DNA from: an uncultured Eubacterium sp.
GTDB taxonomy: Bacteria; Bacillota; Clostridia; Lachnospirales; Lachnospiraceae
Length of the DNA stretch: 64,000 bases
Assembly (NCBI GenBank): GCA_910589665.1
Contig: CAJUTR010000004.1
Location: forward strand, 62,001-126,000
Direction of reading: 5' to 3'
Shown here in pieces: positions 1-8,162 of the stretch. The translations under genes and the position numbers were made by a program. The notes under the pieces were generated by a model. It saw only the letters and a list, made by a program, of their open reading frames with translations. It did not search any database and was not told the DNA's origin. Numbering within the stretch: position 1 is the stretch's first letter; each line of letters opens with the position of its first letter.

Positions 1-38
1 TCACTCTCTATCGCACCCTGAATCAAAACCCGTTTCAT
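1..38 (-). CDS. 5' end of the gene downstream of fabH (cut by window edge)
   Basis: Twelve codons are visible, starting at the ATG at 36-38 and preceded by a clear GGAGG ribosome binding site eight bases upstream. The peptide begins MKRVLIQGAIES. A short basic start followed by a hydrophobic strand and an IxGAxxxE-like pattern recalls nucleoside phosphorylase/MTA-SAH nucleosidase proteins. That is only a resemblance over 12 residues, so no function is assigned. It would be co-transcribed with fabH. Confidence 0.5.
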   Translation of the reverse strand, partial: MKRVLIQGAIES

Positions 39-56
39 CCGTTACCTCCACTCGAC
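31..56. repeat. 26 bp direct repeat, copy A (start of next gene)
   Basis: This copy matches 112-137 at 25 of 26 positions; the single difference is C/T at position 45 versus 126. It contains the ribosome binding site and start codon of the gene that leaves the window. The repeat period is 81 bp. Confidence 0.85.
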
Positions 57-119
57 AAATAACGCTCTTCCTAGTACCATTCCAATCTTCAAACTCATCC
101 TGACCACATGGCGTTTCAT
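42..119 (-). CDS. 25-codon mini-ORF formed by a duplicated fabH stop/start junction
   Basis: An ATG at 117-119, seven bases after a GGAGA-type ribosome binding site in the fabH stop region, opens a 25-codon frame ending at the TAA at 42-44. The peptide starts MKR, like the next gene, and ends FVEWR, where FabH itself ends LVEWR. This follows from a 26 bp repeat (31-56 and 112-137) that carries the fabH end, stop codon, ribosome binding site and next start. Translation looks possible because both ends have ribosome binding sites. The middle of the peptide resembles no family I know, and it may simply be a by-product of the repeat. Confidence 0.3.
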   Translation of the reverse strand: MKRHVVRMSLKIGMVLGRALFVEWR

Positions 120-137
120 CCGTTATCTCCACTCGAC
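112..137. repeat. 26 bp direct repeat, copy B (3' end of fabH)
   Basis: This copy matches 31-56 at 25 of 26 positions. On the minus strand it encodes the last residues of FabH, its TAA stop and a following ATG. The 55 bp between the copies is not itself repeated, so this is not a simple tandem duplication. Confidence 0.85.
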
Positions 138-1100
138 CAGCGTCGCCCCCCATGTCAGGCCGCCGCCGAACCCGGACAGCACGATCTTATCGCCCGGTTC
201 CAAAAGATCGTTCCGGTTCACCTCATCTAAAAGGATGGGGATACTCGCGGACGAAGTATTTCCGTAATGGTCAAGGTTCATCGGGATCTTCTCCATATCG
301 ACGCCAAGCCTCTTTGCAATAGATTCCAATATTCTCCGGTTTGCCTGATGCAGGATATAGTATTTGATGTCATCCGGCTCCAGGCCCGTTTCTTTCAATA
401 CCCGCTTTATGTACTTCGGCACCGTCGAAACGGCGAAACGGAATACGGACTGGCCGTTCATCTGAATATAATCTTTTTTGCGCCGGCTCTTGTAAAAAGG
501 ATTCTGGATGCCCCGCCCTTTGCAGGTCAGCACATCTCCCTGGCTCCCATCCGACCCGGTCACGCTGGCGAGAATTCCGCCTTCTCCTTCTTCTCTCCGA
601 AGAACGGCAGCTCCGGCCCCATCGCCAAACAAGATGCACGTGCTGCGGTCTGACCAGTCCACTTCGCGCGACAGTGTTTCCGCTCCGATGATCAGCGCTG
701 TTTTAGCCATCCCCGTCTCCAGATAGGCATCCGCCGTATTGAGGGCAAAGAGAAAGCCGGAACACGCGGCATTCAGATCAAAACAGGTCGCCCGGATCGC
801 GCCGAGTTCCCCCTGCACCTGACAGGCCGTACTCGGAACATACGTATCCGCGGACGCCGTCGCCACAATGATCAGATCCATCTCTTCTGCCGAAACATCC
901 GCGTGCTCGAGCGCCACCTTCGCCGCCTCGATCGCCATAAACGAAGTTCCCTCCTTGCTTCCGCTCGACAGATGCCTCTCTTTGATACCGGTACGCTGTC
1001 GGATCCACTCGTCATCCGTATCGACGATCGTAGACAAAAGCTGATTATCTGCCACATTCTTTGGTACATAGCTCCCTGTACCTATAATATTAACAGCCAT
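123..1100 (-). CDS. fabH: beta-ketoacyl-ACP synthase III (FabH)
   Basis: FabH condenses acetyl-CoA with malonyl-ACP to start type II fatty acid synthesis in the cytoplasm. The 325-residue product has the family length. It shows the active-site cysteine in DLNAACSGF (residue 113), the catalytic histidine in ILHQANRRI and the asparagine in HYGNTSSAS, completing the Cys-His-Asn triad. I chose the ATG at 1098-1100 (MAVNIIGTGSYVP) because GGAGGAG lies just upstream; an in-frame start 16 codons earlier would add an atypical tail. A good promoter lies at 1161-1189. The rest of a fab cluster is not visible here. The 3' end is duplicated at 31-56. Confidence 0.97.
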   Translation of the reverse strand: MAVNIIGTGSYVPKNVADNQLLSTIVDTDDEWIRQRTGIKERHLSSGSKEGTSFMAIEAAKVALEHADVSAEEMDLIIVATASADTYVPSTACQVQGELGAIRATCFDLNAACSGFLFALNTADAYLETGMAKTALIIGAETLSREVDWSDRSTCILFGDGAGAAVLRREEGEGGILASVTGSDGSQGDVLTCKGRGIQNPFYKSRRKKDYIQMNGQSVFRFAVSTVPKYIKRVLKETGLEPDDIKYYILHQANRRILESIAKRLGVDMEKIPMNLDHYGNTSSASIPILLDEVNRNDLLEPGDKIVLSGFGGGLTWGATLVEWR

Positions 1101-1120
1101 TCCATCTCCTCCAAAAAAGA

Positions 1121-1142
1121 TTGAAATCAATTTGGTTTTCAA
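1121..1142 (-). promoter_or_regulatory. possible operator palindrome in the fabH leader
   Basis: A 6 bp inverted repeat, TTGAAA and TTTCAA with a 10 bp spacer, lies between the fabH promoter and its ribosome binding site. Fatty-acid regulators of Firmicutes (FabT/FapR) bind palindromes near such genes, but this sequence does not match the FapR or FabT consensus closely. Treat it as a weak candidate. Confidence 0.2.
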
Positions 1143-1160
1143 TACCACTTGTAGTAGTTC

Positions 1161-1189
1161 ATGATATTTTTACCCTAAAACCAAATCAA
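1161..1189 (-). promoter_or_regulatory. sigma-A-type promoter of fabH
   Basis: Read on the minus strand, TTGATT (1184-1189) and TATCAT (1161-1166) are separated by exactly 17 bp. The -35 box overlaps the distal arm of the efp terminator hairpin. Confidence 0.55.
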
Positions 1190-1214
1190 GAGAGTCGTTT
1201 AAAAGACCCTCTTG
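1187..1214 (-). terminator. hairpin terminator after efp
   Basis: Ten-base arms at 1205-1214 and 1187-1196 pair fully on the minus-strand RNA with one G-U wobble around an 8-base loop. They are followed by ATTTGGTTTT, a modest U-rich tail. The wobble pairs only on the minus strand, which supports that direction. Confidence 0.55.
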
Positions 1215-1321
1215 AATAAATAAATTCTAAATTTATTAATCTTCTTACGCGTCACAAACACCGTCTGCCTTTCTTGGTGCCATCGGCTTTAGAAACTGAC
1301 TTACCTATGCCTGAAAGAAAA

Positions 1322-1879
1322 TTAAATACGTTTCAGATACTCACCCGTACGCGTATCGATCTGGATCACATCTCCCTGATTGACAAAAATCGGGACATTT
1401 ACCTGTGCGCCTGTCTCCACGGTCGCTGGCTTCGTGACATTTGTCGCTGTATCACCTTTTACGCCAGGCTCTGTTTCCGTCACTTCCAGTTCCGCAAACA
1501 TCGGCGGCTCCACGGAGAATATATTCCCTTTATAAGAAACCATCTTTACCATATCATTTTCTTTGACAAACTTCATAGCGTCGCCGATCGATTCGTCCGG
1601 CAGGGCAATCTGGTCATACGTCTCCATGTCCATGAAGTTATACATATCGCCTTCCGCATACAAAAACTGCATTTCCTTCTTGTCAATATGTGCCTGCGGA
1701 TACTTTTCAGTCGGACGGAATGTCTTCTCTACGACACCGCCATCCACTACGTTTTTCAATTTTGTACGAACAAAAGCCGCTCCTTTTCCCGGCTTTACAT
1801 GCTGAAATTCAATAATCTGATAAACCGTTCCATCAATTTCAATCGTCAGTCCGTTTTTGAAATCACCTGCTGAAATCAT
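1322..1879 (-). CDS. efp: elongation factor P
   Basis: EF-P binds between the ribosomal P and E sites and relieves stalling at polyproline stretches. The 185-residue product has the normal length and three beta-barrel (KOW/OB/OB) domains. It starts [10 protein letters not shown] and has the tip loop KPGKGAAFV with the modifiable lysine at residue 32. The start is supported by AGGAGG eight bases upstream. It has its own promoter at 1932-1960 and a hairpin terminator at 1187-1214. No EpmA/EpmB modification gene is in the window. The M24 peptidase at 3738-4871 lies two genes upstream; these genes are also close neighbours in many Firmicutes. Confidence 0.98.
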   Translation of the reverse strand: MISAGDFKNGLTIEIDGTVYQIIEFQHVKPGKGAAFVRTKLKNVVDGGVVEKTFRPTEKYPQAHIDKKEMQFLYAEGDMYNFMDMETYDQIALPDESIGDAMKFVKENDMVKMVSYKGNIFSVEPPMFAELEVTETEPGVKGDTATNVTKPATVETGAQVNVPIFVNQGDVIQIDTRTGEYLKRI

Positions 1880-1931
1880 GTTCCGTTCCTCCTACTTTCT
1901 AAATAAAATGTTCATAACATGCCTATTTACT

Positions 1932-1960
1932 ATTTTATTATATTTAGGAAGAATTTTCAA
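1932..1960 (-). promoter_or_regulatory. sigma-A-type promoter of efp
   Basis: On the minus strand TTGAAA (1955-1960) and TAAAAT (1932-1937) are 17 bp apart, about 50 bp upstream of the efp start. Confidence 0.65.
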
Positions 1961-1981
1961 GTAAAATTTACGAAGTAAACT

Positions 1982-2317
1982 TTACTTTTTATCTTCCTGC
2001 TGTTCCTTTTTCTCCTCCTGATTGATCTCCCACCGGATCAGGATAGCCAAAAAAGCCCGTATCGCGATGATCCCAGCGACAAAGCCGACCTCAAACCATT
2101 CGCGCACGACAACCGTACGCAGGATCTCACTGCCAAGCTTAAATTCCAGTCCGGTCGCCATCCCCTTTGCCAGGATCAGTTTCGTTTCCGGGTTTCCTTT
2201 GATATAACAGCGAAACCCTTTTAAGCCTGTCCATATGAGAATGCCGACTCCAATAAATTCAAATAACAGGATCGACCAAGATACGATCTGTGACAAAAGA
2301 TGTTCCATAAACTCCAT
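1982..2317 (-). CDS. DUF1622 family membrane protein
   Basis: A 111-residue protein with two hydrophobic helices: ILLFEFIGVGILIWTGL near the N-terminus and GFVAGIIAIRAFLAILI near the end. Between them is the conserved AKGMATGLEFKLGSEILRTV block characteristic of DUF1622 proteins. The C-terminus is a charged E/K-rich cytoplasmic tail. Its function is unknown; the family sits in the inner membrane of many bacteria. I chose the ATG at 2315-2317, preceded by AAAGG. A GTG at 2338 would overlap the aroDK stop by four bases and add seven residues. It is the last gene before the efp promoter. Confidence 0.85.
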   Translation of the reverse strand: MEFMEHLLSQIVSWSILLFEFIGVGILIWTGLKGFRCYIKGNPETKLILAKGMATGLEFKLGSEILRTVVVREWFEVGFVAGIIAIRAFLAILIRWEINQEEKKEQQEDKK

Positions 2318-2334
2318 ATGACATGTTACCTTTC

Positions 2335-3573
2335 TCACTTTTCATTGATTTTAGAGACAATTTCCTGCGCGATCTCCTGAACGCTCCTTCCATCGGTCGC
2401 AACCGTGAGCGTAGCCGCCTTTTCATAAAAGGGCCGACGCTGTTCCATCAGACCCTCGATATAGGAAACATTCATGTTTCCGTTGAGAAGCGGACGGTTC
2501 GTACTGTTCTTCACCCTGTCATAAATGGTTGACGGCTCTGCCGTAAGAAGTACGATCTCCCCTAACGCACGCAGTTTTTTCACATTCAGGTCCCGCATCG
2601 CCATCCCGCCGCCGCACGAAATGATACTTGGAGGCAGGCTGCCGAGTTCGTCGATCAGATCCGTCTCGAGCCGGCGAAAGTACGGCTCTCCTTTTTCCTC
2701 GAAAATCTGGGAAATCGGGCATCCTTCGTTCTGCACGATGCGCGCATCCGTGTCGATCTCCGGCTTACCTGTTATGCGGTGCAGTTCGCGTGAAACGGTC
2801 GATTTTCCCACGCCCATAAAACCGATGAGCGAAATGTGCTTGTGGCCGCAGTAGATGCGGTCAAAAACCCCATTCAGTTCTTCTAACTCCATCTGTCCCG
2901 GAGCCGACGCCGTTCCGACGCACGCAAACGACACCTCCGAACCATATAGGCCGCCATAGCACCTGCTGTCCTTACCGATCTCGCCCATACTCATCGTGAT
3001 AAGCGGAAAATCGGGATATATTGTCTTCATCCGCTCAGTGGCCGCCAGCAGCGTCTCCACATCACGCCTGCCCTGTTCCTCTTCCACCGACGGCATGCAG
3101 GCAAGTTTCCCGATATGAGCGCCGAGTTCTTTCGCCTCCGTCAAAATGGACACGATCTGTTGGCCGGACGGCGTTTTCTCAAAATCATGATACGAGCCGA
3201 TCACCTTTGTTCCCGCCCTTTGCGCAGCGCGTTTTATCACTTCCATCGTTTCGCGGCCGCGCCGGATCTCCACGTCGACAAAATGCGGGGCGCCGCTCGC
3301 CGCCAATTCCGTCAAAAGCGCGCGGTAATCAAAACGGCTGCCATTCTCCTCCCCGCCTTCCTGCACGGTGCGGAGCGTGACGATCAGTTTTTTCCCCTCC
3401 AATATGCACCTCAGCTCTTCTGCCAAGCTGACAACTTCCTTTTCATAACCGGCAAAAAAGTCCAGCCGCCACTCCACCATATCCGCATTCAGACCAGCGA
3501 ATGACCTCGCCCGCCCGATAATACAATCCCGCGTCACATCGGTGATCGGGATACAAATTCCAGGTCGTTCCAT
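2335..3573 (-). CDS. aroD-aroK: fused 3-dehydroquinate dehydratase (type I) - shikimate kinase
   Basis: A bifunctional shikimate-pathway enzyme. The N-terminal ~240 residues form a type I dehydroquinase with the catalytic histidine in IGSYHDFEK and the Schiff-base lysine in HIGKLACMP. The C-terminal ~165 residues form shikimate kinase with Walker A GFMGVGKST, the DTD substrate motif and the GGG motif (ISCGGGMAM). Together they would catalyse dehydration of 3-dehydroquinate and phosphorylation of shikimate; shikimate dehydrogenase is not in the window. The ATG at 3571-3573 gives MERPGICIPI and follows AGGAGG closely; an ATG four codons upstream is possible. aroA, the next pathway step, is encoded at 10091-11449. 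Confidence 0.93.
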   Translation of the reverse strand: MERPGICIPITDVTRDCIIGRARSFAGLNADMVEWRLDFFAGYEKEVVSLAEELRCILEGKKLIVTLRTVQEGGEENGSRFDYRALLTELAASGAPHFVDVEIRRGRETMEVIKRAAQRAGTKVIGSYHDFEKTPSGQQIVSILTEAKELGAHIGKLACMPSVEEEQGRRDVETLLAATERMKTIYPDFPLITMSMGEIGKDSRCYGGLYGSEVSFACVGTASAPGQMELEELNGVFDRIYCGHKHISLIGFMGVGKSTVSRELHRITGKPEIDTDARIVQNEGCPISQIFEEKGEPYFRRLETDLIDELGSLPPSIISCGGGMAMRDLNVKKLRALGEIVLLTAEPSTIYDRVKNSTNRPLLNGNMNVSYIEGLMEQRRPFYEKAATLTVATDGRSVQEIAQEIVSKINEK

Positions 3574-3737
3574 AATCCTCCTCATTTCCGCAGGTGAACC
3601 TAGTCTTACGAAACAGTGTTCCTACCGAACTCCATTCCGTTCACCTATCACACGTTCATCTATTGCTTTTTTCACTGTATCGTGCTGCGTGCCGAACGAC
3701 TCTGCCCTGCACATAACATGCACGAAATCATACCATT

Positions 3738-4871
3738 TTATACTATGTTCCCGATTTCTTTCCAAGCTTTCGGCGCATGCGTCAGATTCCGGCAGCCATC
3801 CTCCGTGACGACGACGAGATCTTCGATACGGACACCGTAAGCGCCTTCGATATAGATGCCCGGCTCTACCGTAATGACCATCCCTGGCTCTAAAACCGTT
3901 TCATCTTTTGGTGAAAAACAAGGCATCTCGTGGATCATCAGGCCGACACTGTGTCCAAGTCCATGACCGAAACAATGACCGTAACCGGCAGCGGAAATCA
4001 CCTTCCTCGCAGCCTCATCCACCTCACATCCCATTATTCCCGGCCGGATGGCCGCCAAGGCCGCTTCCTGTGCCCGGAGAACGATGTCATATATGTTTTT
4101 TTGCTCAACGGACGCATGGCCGATCACGACCGTACGCGTCATATCCGAACAGTAACCGTTGACTTTACATCCAAAATCCATCGTGAGAAAATCCCCGTCT
4201 TCTGGTGCCCGGTCAGTGGGGATCGCATGAGGCATCGAGGAGTGGATACCACTGGCGGCAATGGTATCAAAGCTCGTAGCTTCCGCACCCTGTTCCTTCA
4301 TATAGAATTCGATCCATGCCGCAATCTGCTTTTCCGTCATCGTTTGGCCGCTGCCATATATGTCCTCTAGTTTTTGCACGATCTTGGCAAATGCCAGGTC
4401 GCCGATATGTTCTGCCTGTTCGATCTCACGGATCTCCTGCGCGCTCTTGATCCACCGGAGCCGGTCGAGCCGTTTATGGAGTGGTAGCCATGCAAGGCCG
4501 GAAAGCTCATATTTCTGAAACAACGCCTCAATCGTCCGCTCTGTCTGCACGGTCATGAACTCATCCTCAAATCCGATGGAAAGCCGTGAGACCTGCTCGA
4601 TTCCGAGCCTCTCTACGAGCAGCGAGATCCATGACTCATACAGGTTATGTTTGTATAAGACTACCTCAAACAGAGGGCACTCTTCTCTAGCAGCGACCGT
4701 ATATCTCGAATCTGTTAAAACAAGTTTTAAGCCCCTGGATACATAGACGAGTCCCTCTCCCCTGAAACCACTGCATTTACGCATATTGGCCGGTGAGGTA
4801 ACGAGAACGCCATCGAGTTTTTTCGCCTGAAGCACCTCTTTTTCTAATTCGGTAAAGAATCTTTGATCCAT
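3738..4871 (-). CDS. M24B Xaa-Pro aminopeptidase-like metallopeptidase
   Basis: A cytoplasmic aminopeptidase of the creatinase/prolidase (pita-bread) fold, about 377 residues, expected to release N-terminal residues before proline. An N-terminal creatinase-like domain (about 1-125) precedes the catalytic domain. The dinuclear metal ligands are visible: aspartates in [18 protein letters not shown], histidine in GHGLGHSVG, and glutamates in VEPGIYIE and GVRIEDLV. I chose [10 protein letters not shown] at 4871, after AAGGAAAAGAGG; a start six codons earlier overlaps yqeG. In Bacillus the counterpart (yqhT) lies directly upstream of efp, and a similar order is seen here. Confidence 0.92.
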   Translation of the reverse strand: MDQRFFTELEKEVLQAKKLDGVLVTSPANMRKCSGFRGEGLVYVSRGLKLVLTDSRYTVAAREECPLFEVVLYKHNLYESWISLLVERLGIEQVSRLSIGFEDEFMTVQTERTIEALFQKYELSGLAWLPLHKRLDRLRWIKSAQEIREIEQAEHIGDLAFAKIVQKLEDIYGSGQTMTEKQIAAWIEFYMKEQGAEATSFDTIAASGIHSSMPHAIPTDRAPEDGDFLTMDFGCKVNGYCSDMTRTVVIGHASVEQKNIYDIVLRAQEAALAAIRPGIMGCEVDEAARKVISAAGYGHCFGHGLGHSVGLMIHEMPCFSPKDETVLEPGMVITVEPGIYIEGAYGVRIEDLVVVTEDGCRNLTHAPKAWKEIGNIV

Positions 4872-4885
4872 CCTCTTTTCCTTTC

Positions 4886-5404
4886 TCATCCGATACCCGC
4901 TTTCTTTCTCTTTTTCTTACTGCGGTATTCCGATAAAATGATTTTTTCAAAAACACGTTTGATCACGATTTGGATTTCTTCTTTCTTACTGATCGGCTTC
5001 ACCAGTATATTTCGTATCCCGCTTCGTTTCGCCCCCCATATATCCGTAAAGAGCTGATCTCCCACAAACAGCGTATTGTCCTTATCGGTTCCCATCAGTT
5101 CCATCGCGTAAAAATAATTTTTGCGGCTCGGTTTATGCGCATCAAAAACCATATGCGCTCCGATCTGTTGATTAAAACTGCTGACACGCTTCTTTTTATT
5201 GTTCGAAATAAGGCAGCACTCAAATCCGATCTTTTTCAATCTGCCAAACAATTCGACGGCCTGGCTGTTCGCATCCATGCCATGCTCCACCAGCGTATTA
5301 TCAATATCAAACAGGATTCCCCGGAAACCTTCTTCATATAAGCTCTCGAAATCAATTTCATACGTGGATGATACGGTTTCATCTGGAAAAAATTTCTCAA
5401 ACAT
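4886..5404 (-). CDS. yqeG: YqeG family HAD-IIIA phosphatase
   Basis: A 172-residue haloacid dehalogenase-type phosphatase. The nucleophile motif is FDIDNTLV (aspartates at residues 33 and 35), followed by the serine motif in LISNNKKKR and the metal motif VGDQLFTD. YqeG proteins are related to yeast phosphatidylglycerophosphate phosphatase Gep4, so phosphatidylglycerophosphate is a plausible but unproven substrate. The C-terminus is strongly basic (SKKKRKK). The start overlaps the DUF815 gene end by eight bases, indicating tight coupling. Confidence 0.92.
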   Translation of the reverse strand: MFEKFFPDETVSSTYEIDFESLYEEGFRGILFDIDNTLVEHGMDANSQAVELFGRLKKIGFECCLISNNKKKRVSSFNQQIGAHMVFDAHKPSRKNYFYAMELMGTDKDNTLFVGDQLFTDIWGAKRSGIRNILVKPISKKEEIQIVIKRVFEKIILSEYRSKKKRKKAGIG

Positions 5405-6803
5405 ACGAATTCTGTCCTTTCAAATGTGTGATAAACTGCTCTGCCACACGTCCGGAATACCCGCCATTCCGAACGCTCCAGGCATTCGCCTTCTGCAAGA
5501 TGTCTTCTCTTGAAAGTGTTAAATCAGGATTTTGTTTGGCGAGCCCGAGTACGATCTCCTCAAACTCTTTTTTGGACGGACGTGAAAAATTGATGCTCAC
5601 GCCAAACCGTGCCACAAGGGATAGCTTCTCCTGCATCGTATCGGAGCGGTGCAGTTCATCGCTCGACATATCGGAACGGTCGCTCCAAGTCTCACGGATC
5701 AGATGTCGCCGGTTGGACGTAGCATATATGAGGACATTGTCCGGCTTGACTTCCAAGCCGCCCTCGATCACTGCCTTTAAGTATTTATACTCGATCTCGA
5801 ATTCCTCAAACGACAGATCATCCATGTAAATGATAAACTTATAATTCCGGTTCTTGATCTGACCGATGATATTTGACAGCTGATGGAACTGGTGCTTATA
5901 AATCTCGATCATGCGCAGTCCCCTGTCATAATACCGATTTAAAATCGCTTTCATACAGGTCGATTTCCCAGTTCCGCTGTCGCCAAACAGAAGACAGTTA
6001 TTTGCTTTTCGCCCCTCGACGAACGCTTCCGTATTTTCGATCAACTGCTGTTTCTGGATCTCATAACCGACCAAATGGGACAATGATACATCGCTTGTAT
6101 GCGTGATCGGCACGAGTTCAGCTCCGCAAGCCACGTTCCCGCCCGCGGTCCCGCCCTCCGGCTGATCACCCGTCGTTTGACCATCCGATCTTTGCATGTC
6201 CGGCAATGTATCGTTCAATCGGAACGCTTTATTTAATCCAAATTTACCTACCCCATATTTTTTATAAAAATCAGTGACAATTACAAAAAAACCATAGCCG
6301 TCCGCTGCCTCCGCCAACTCAGCGGCCAGTTCTTTTACTTTCTCACTTACGCTCTTGTTATACGTATTCTCATCCTTGGCAATGGAACGGTAGTGCGTGA
6401 GAAGGGAGAAGCAGTTGATCGACAGAAACTGCTCGATCTGTGAAAAATCATAATGAAACAACCGGTAAAAACTGTTCATATCGTGTTTTACGATCTCATT
6501 GGCACTCGCCTGGTCCTCCTTTGTGTGATCGACTCCTACCTTTTCACACACGACACTAAACGGGTTTTCATCCGACGCGAGAAGATAGGCGATGTAACAC
6601 TGCCAGAGATTACCATCAAAACCGTATCTGGTAGCAGTTTCGAGGATCCGGTATACCTGGTCATAGATGTCCCGCACATCGGATTCCATATGACCGTCGT
6701 CCTGTTCATCCGATACTCTCCTGAAAATGTCTCCCAATTTTCTCAAAATGGGATCCTCCCGCACCTTCCCGTACATGATCAAATTTGCCAACTCTCGATA
6801 CAT
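5397..6803 (-). CDS. DUF815 family ATP-binding protein
   Basis: A 468-residue AAA-type P-loop protein. The N-terminal ~240 residues are helical and end in a Gly/Thr-rich spacer. The ATPase part carries Walker A GDSGTGKST (near 274-282), Walker B-like FIIYMDDLSFEEFE and a sensor-like IYATSNRRHL segment. This arrangement matches DUF815 proteins, whose cellular job is not established. It lies between a second P-loop ATPase (6827-8158) and yqeG, in one co-directional run with argS. Confidence 0.9.
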   Translation of the reverse strand: MYRELANLIMYGKVREDPILRKLGDIFRRVSDEQDDGHMESDVRDIYDQVYRILETATRYGFDGNLWQCYIAYLLASDENPFSVVCEKVGVDHTKEDQASANEIVKHDMNSFYRLFHYDFSQIEQFLSINCFSLLTHYRSIAKDENTYNKSVSEKVKELAAELAEAADGYGFFVIVTDFYKKYGVGKFGLNKAFRLNDTLPDMQRSDGQTTGDQPEGGTAGGNVACGAELVPITHTSDVSLSHLVGYEIQKQQLIENTEAFVEGRKANNCLLFGDSGTGKSTCMKAILNRYYDRGLRMIEIYKHQFHQLSNIIGQIKNRNYKFIIYMDDLSFEEFEIEYKYLKAVIEGGLEVKPDNVLIYATSNRRHLIRETWSDRSDMSSDELHRSDTMQEKLSLVARFGVSINFSRPSKKEFEEIVLGLAKQNPDLTLSREDILQKANAWSVRNGGYSGRVAEQFITHLKGQNSYV

Positions 6804-6826
6804 ACCTGTTCATCCCCTTTTTGTGT

Positions 6827-8158
6827 CTATAAACTTTCGAGATCTATGAGTTCAATATTATCCATACCGGATACCGCCGCCGACAGTTCGCTGCCAAATC
6901 CTTCTTTGGAAAAAAGATAATAGTAGTCCACTTCCTGTCCGAGCTGTTCCGTCCGTTTTAAAAGCGTCTCAAAATCGGCTCCCGTCATCGGCTCCGCCGA
7001 CCATTTACAAAACGCGACAAGCAGTTTTTCATCCGAACCTTGCAGAATGATCGGGATCATACCCTCTTTTCCATAAAATGACTTAGGCTGTTTAAACTTT
7101 CCAGGCAGCTTCCCGTACTGATCCATGAGAACTAAAAATTCTTTGCATACCCGGATATACATCTGTTCCACAAAACCATAAAGTTTATTCTCGATATGAT
7201 TTTCATAAAACTGCTCTGCCTCTTCATACTCCAGCGCCGAGCTGTTTGGAAACATAAATTTATACCAAAAATGCAGAAAACGGTCAGAAATGCCATATAG
7301 TCCCTTCATGACATATTCCTTCTTTTTCGGTTCAAAGGAAAAATACTTTTCCGCCACATCGATCTGTATCAGATTTTTGATATAGACCGATATTTTCGCG
7401 CGACTGAACCCAGTGCGATTATAAAGATAATTCAATTTTGGCTCATCCTCGGCAAGAACGGATAAAATCGTGTTATAAAAAGGAAGTTCCCGCAAGCTCG
7501 TCTTGAGAAATCGGGCGGCCTCTTTTCGGAGCGGTCCATCCGGCATGAGCATGAGACGAACGACGTTGTCCCGCACACTCTCTGCGGGATCCCACAAGTC
7601 GAGATACCCCGGCACGCCGCCCAATATGCTGTATATCGTAATACATTCCTCTGTCGTGCACCCTGGAAAGCGGTTTACCATTTCCAAAAATGTAAACTCT
7701 TTCAGCTTCATGACCTGCACGATCCGGGCGGCGAAAGCCCCCATGTCGTCCACCATCTGATTTTCGATCCACTGCACCGATGAGCTGACGAGAAGGAGCA
7801 TCACGCGGCCCGCCCACGGCGAATCCGTGACGTACTCATCCAGTTCCGCAAAAAAATCTTTGTACGCCTTTTCCATCACATCAAACTCATCCACGATAAA
7901 GCAGATTTTATCCTCTGTTATGACCTCTTTGGACGCAAGTGCGGAGACCTGTTTGAGCGCAGCCTGAAAATAACGTTTCTGTTCCTCTTTTGAGAGCTCC
8001 CGCCCCAAATAGTACACGCAGTTTCTCTCTTTGGCAAACTCTTTTGCGAGCGTTGTTTTTCCTAAGCCTTCCCTGCCATACAGCACGATCACAGGAACTC
8101 CGCTCTCTTTGCAGGCTACCTTTAATTCCGCCAGCTCCTTTTTCCGCCCAACAAACAT
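6827..8158 (-). CDS. AAA ATPase with C-terminal DUF234
   Basis: A 443-residue archaeal-type ATPase. Walker A is GREGLGKTT (residues 28-36) and Walker B is CFIVDEFDVM. The central part is a winged-helix-like region (NRTGFSRAKISVYIKNL). The C-terminus has the DUF234 signature RFLHFWYKFMFPN and a possible nuclease-like ending. Family members are often annotated only as ATP-binding proteins. The ATG at 8156-8158 (MFVGRKKELAEL) follows AAAGGA and lies four bases after the argS stop. It and the DUF815 ATPase are adjacent and may work together, but that is inference. Confidence 0.9.
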   Translation of the reverse strand: MFVGRKKELAELKVACKESGVPVIVLYGREGLGKTTLAKEFAKERNCVYYLGRELSKEEQKRYFQAALKQVSALASKEVITEDKICFIVDEFDVMEKAYKDFFAELDEYVTDSPWAGRVMLLLVSSSVQWIENQMVDDMGAFAARIVQVMKLKEFTFLEMVNRFPGCTTEECITIYSILGGVPGYLDLWDPAESVRDNVVRLMLMPDGPLRKEAARFLKTSLRELPFYNTILSVLAEDEPKLNYLYNRTGFSRAKISVYIKNLIQIDVAEKYFSFEPKKKEYVMKGLYGISDRFLHFWYKFMFPNSSALEYEEAEQFYENHIENKLYGFVEQMYIRVCKEFLVLMDQYGKLPGKFKQPKSFYGKEGMIPIILQGSDEKLLVAFCKWSAEPMTGADFETLLKRTEQLGQEVDYYYLFSKEGFGSELSAAVSGMDNIELIDLESL

Positions 8159-8162
8159 GGAC

